Shown one piece after another: positions 6,179 to 6,468 of a stretch of 6,468 nucleotides of DNA (positions are counted from its first letter, which is position 1; each line of letters opens with the position of its first letter). Source of the DNA: Candidatus Omnitrophota bacterium (GTDB lineage Bacteria > Omnitrophota > Gorgyraeia > Gygaellales > Profunditerraquicolaceae); the NCBI GenBank assembly GCA_023229385.1, contig JALNZI010000078.1, positions 1-6,468 of the forward strand, in the 5' to 3' direction. The notes beneath the pieces were generated by a model that was given only the letters and a program-made list of their open reading frames with translations, searched no databases and had not been told where the DNA came from. Made by a program: the position numbers and the translations under genes.

Positions 6179-6468
6179 ATGCATCTTTCAATAGTTATTC
6201 CTACATATAAAAGATACGATTTACTAAAACAATGCCTGGATTCTGTGTTGCAGCAGGATTATCCTTTAACGGAATATGAGGTTATTGTAGTTGATGATGC
6301 CCAGGATGATCGGGTTAAGGCATTATTGGACCAATTGAAAGAAAAGCACCCAAACTTACAATACCTGGCGCAAAATCATCGGGGTCCTGCAGTAGCCAGG
6401 AATTTAGGCATCCGTTTTTCTTCCGGGGAGATCGTCGGCTTTATTGACGATGATTGTCTCGTAGATAG
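6179..6468 (+). CDS. Family 2 glycosyltransferase, N-terminal part (cut by window edge)
   Basis: 96 complete codons are visible and the frame is open at the right edge. The fragment begins MHLSIVIPTYKR, the typical first strand of a GT-A fold GT2 enzyme, followed by EVIVVDDAQD (34-43) for nucleotide binding, GPAVARNLGI (69-78), and GEIVGFIDDDC (83-93), where D90-D92 is the DXD-type motif that holds the metal and the sugar diphosphate. Such enzymes transfer a sugar from an NDP-sugar to a growing lipid-linked glycan at the cytoplasmic face of the membrane. Donor and acceptor cannot be told from this part. The ATG comes 6 bases after the radical SAM stop with no clear Shine-Dalgarno sequence, which suggests translational coupling within the same operon. 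Confidence 0.92.
   Translation, partial: MHLSIVIPTYKRYDLLKQCLDSVLQQDYPLTEYEVIVVDDAQDDRVKALLDQLKEKHPNLQYLAQNHRGPAVARNLGIRFSSGEIVGFIDDDCLVD

Overview
The window is a compact, single-strand piece of a cell-surface glycan export and assembly locus. Five genes all read left to right: a membrane-anchored TPR protein (1-1494), an ABC-2 type polysaccharide-export permease of the Wzm/TagG/KpsM kind (1531-2322), its ATPase partner of the Wzt/TagH kind with a very long C-terminal extension (2324-5044), a radical SAM protein with a reduced SPASM/twitch-like C-terminus (5060-6172), and the start of a family 2 glycosyltransferase that runs off the right edge (6179-6468). The last four are almost contiguous (gaps of 1, 15 and 6 bases) and look like one transcription unit. 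No RNA gene, mobile element or CRISPR array was seen, and no stretch over 40 bases lacks a gene.

The base composition is moderate (roughly 40% GC by eye). The mix of a TPR protein ending in a small 'LKSGRQLQGKI...RDSIERIE' beta module, a Wzm/Wzt exporter and a radical SAM/SPASM protein beside glycosyltransferases suggests an uncultivated Gram-negative-type bacterium. Candidatus Omnitrophota or a relative in the Planctomycetota-Verrucomicrobiota area is my guess. It rests on general resemblance, not on a marker gene.

Likely division of labour: the glycosyltransferase, with others outside the window, builds a lipid-linked glycan on the cytoplasmic face. The radical SAM enzyme may modify a sugar or another precursor. 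The Wzm/Wzt pair moves the finished chain across the inner membrane. The TPR protein may act as an envelope scaffold, but a possible weak terminator separates it from the other four genes.

The most unusual feature is the ATPase. After an ordinary nucleotide-binding domain of about 235 residues it carries about 670 further residues made of three tandem, diverged copies of one domain of about 205 residues. Six aromatic positions recur at offsets 0/21/29/54/66/94 in copies 1 and 2 and at 0/21/30/55/67/95 in copy 3, and shared YSxW, NS(D/N)-x5-R and CF motifs confirm the register. Ordinary Wzt proteins have at most one C-terminal beta-sandwich that recognises the glycan end. A cytoplasmic triple module on the exporter's ATPase may be an undescribed substrate-recognition or gating arrangement.
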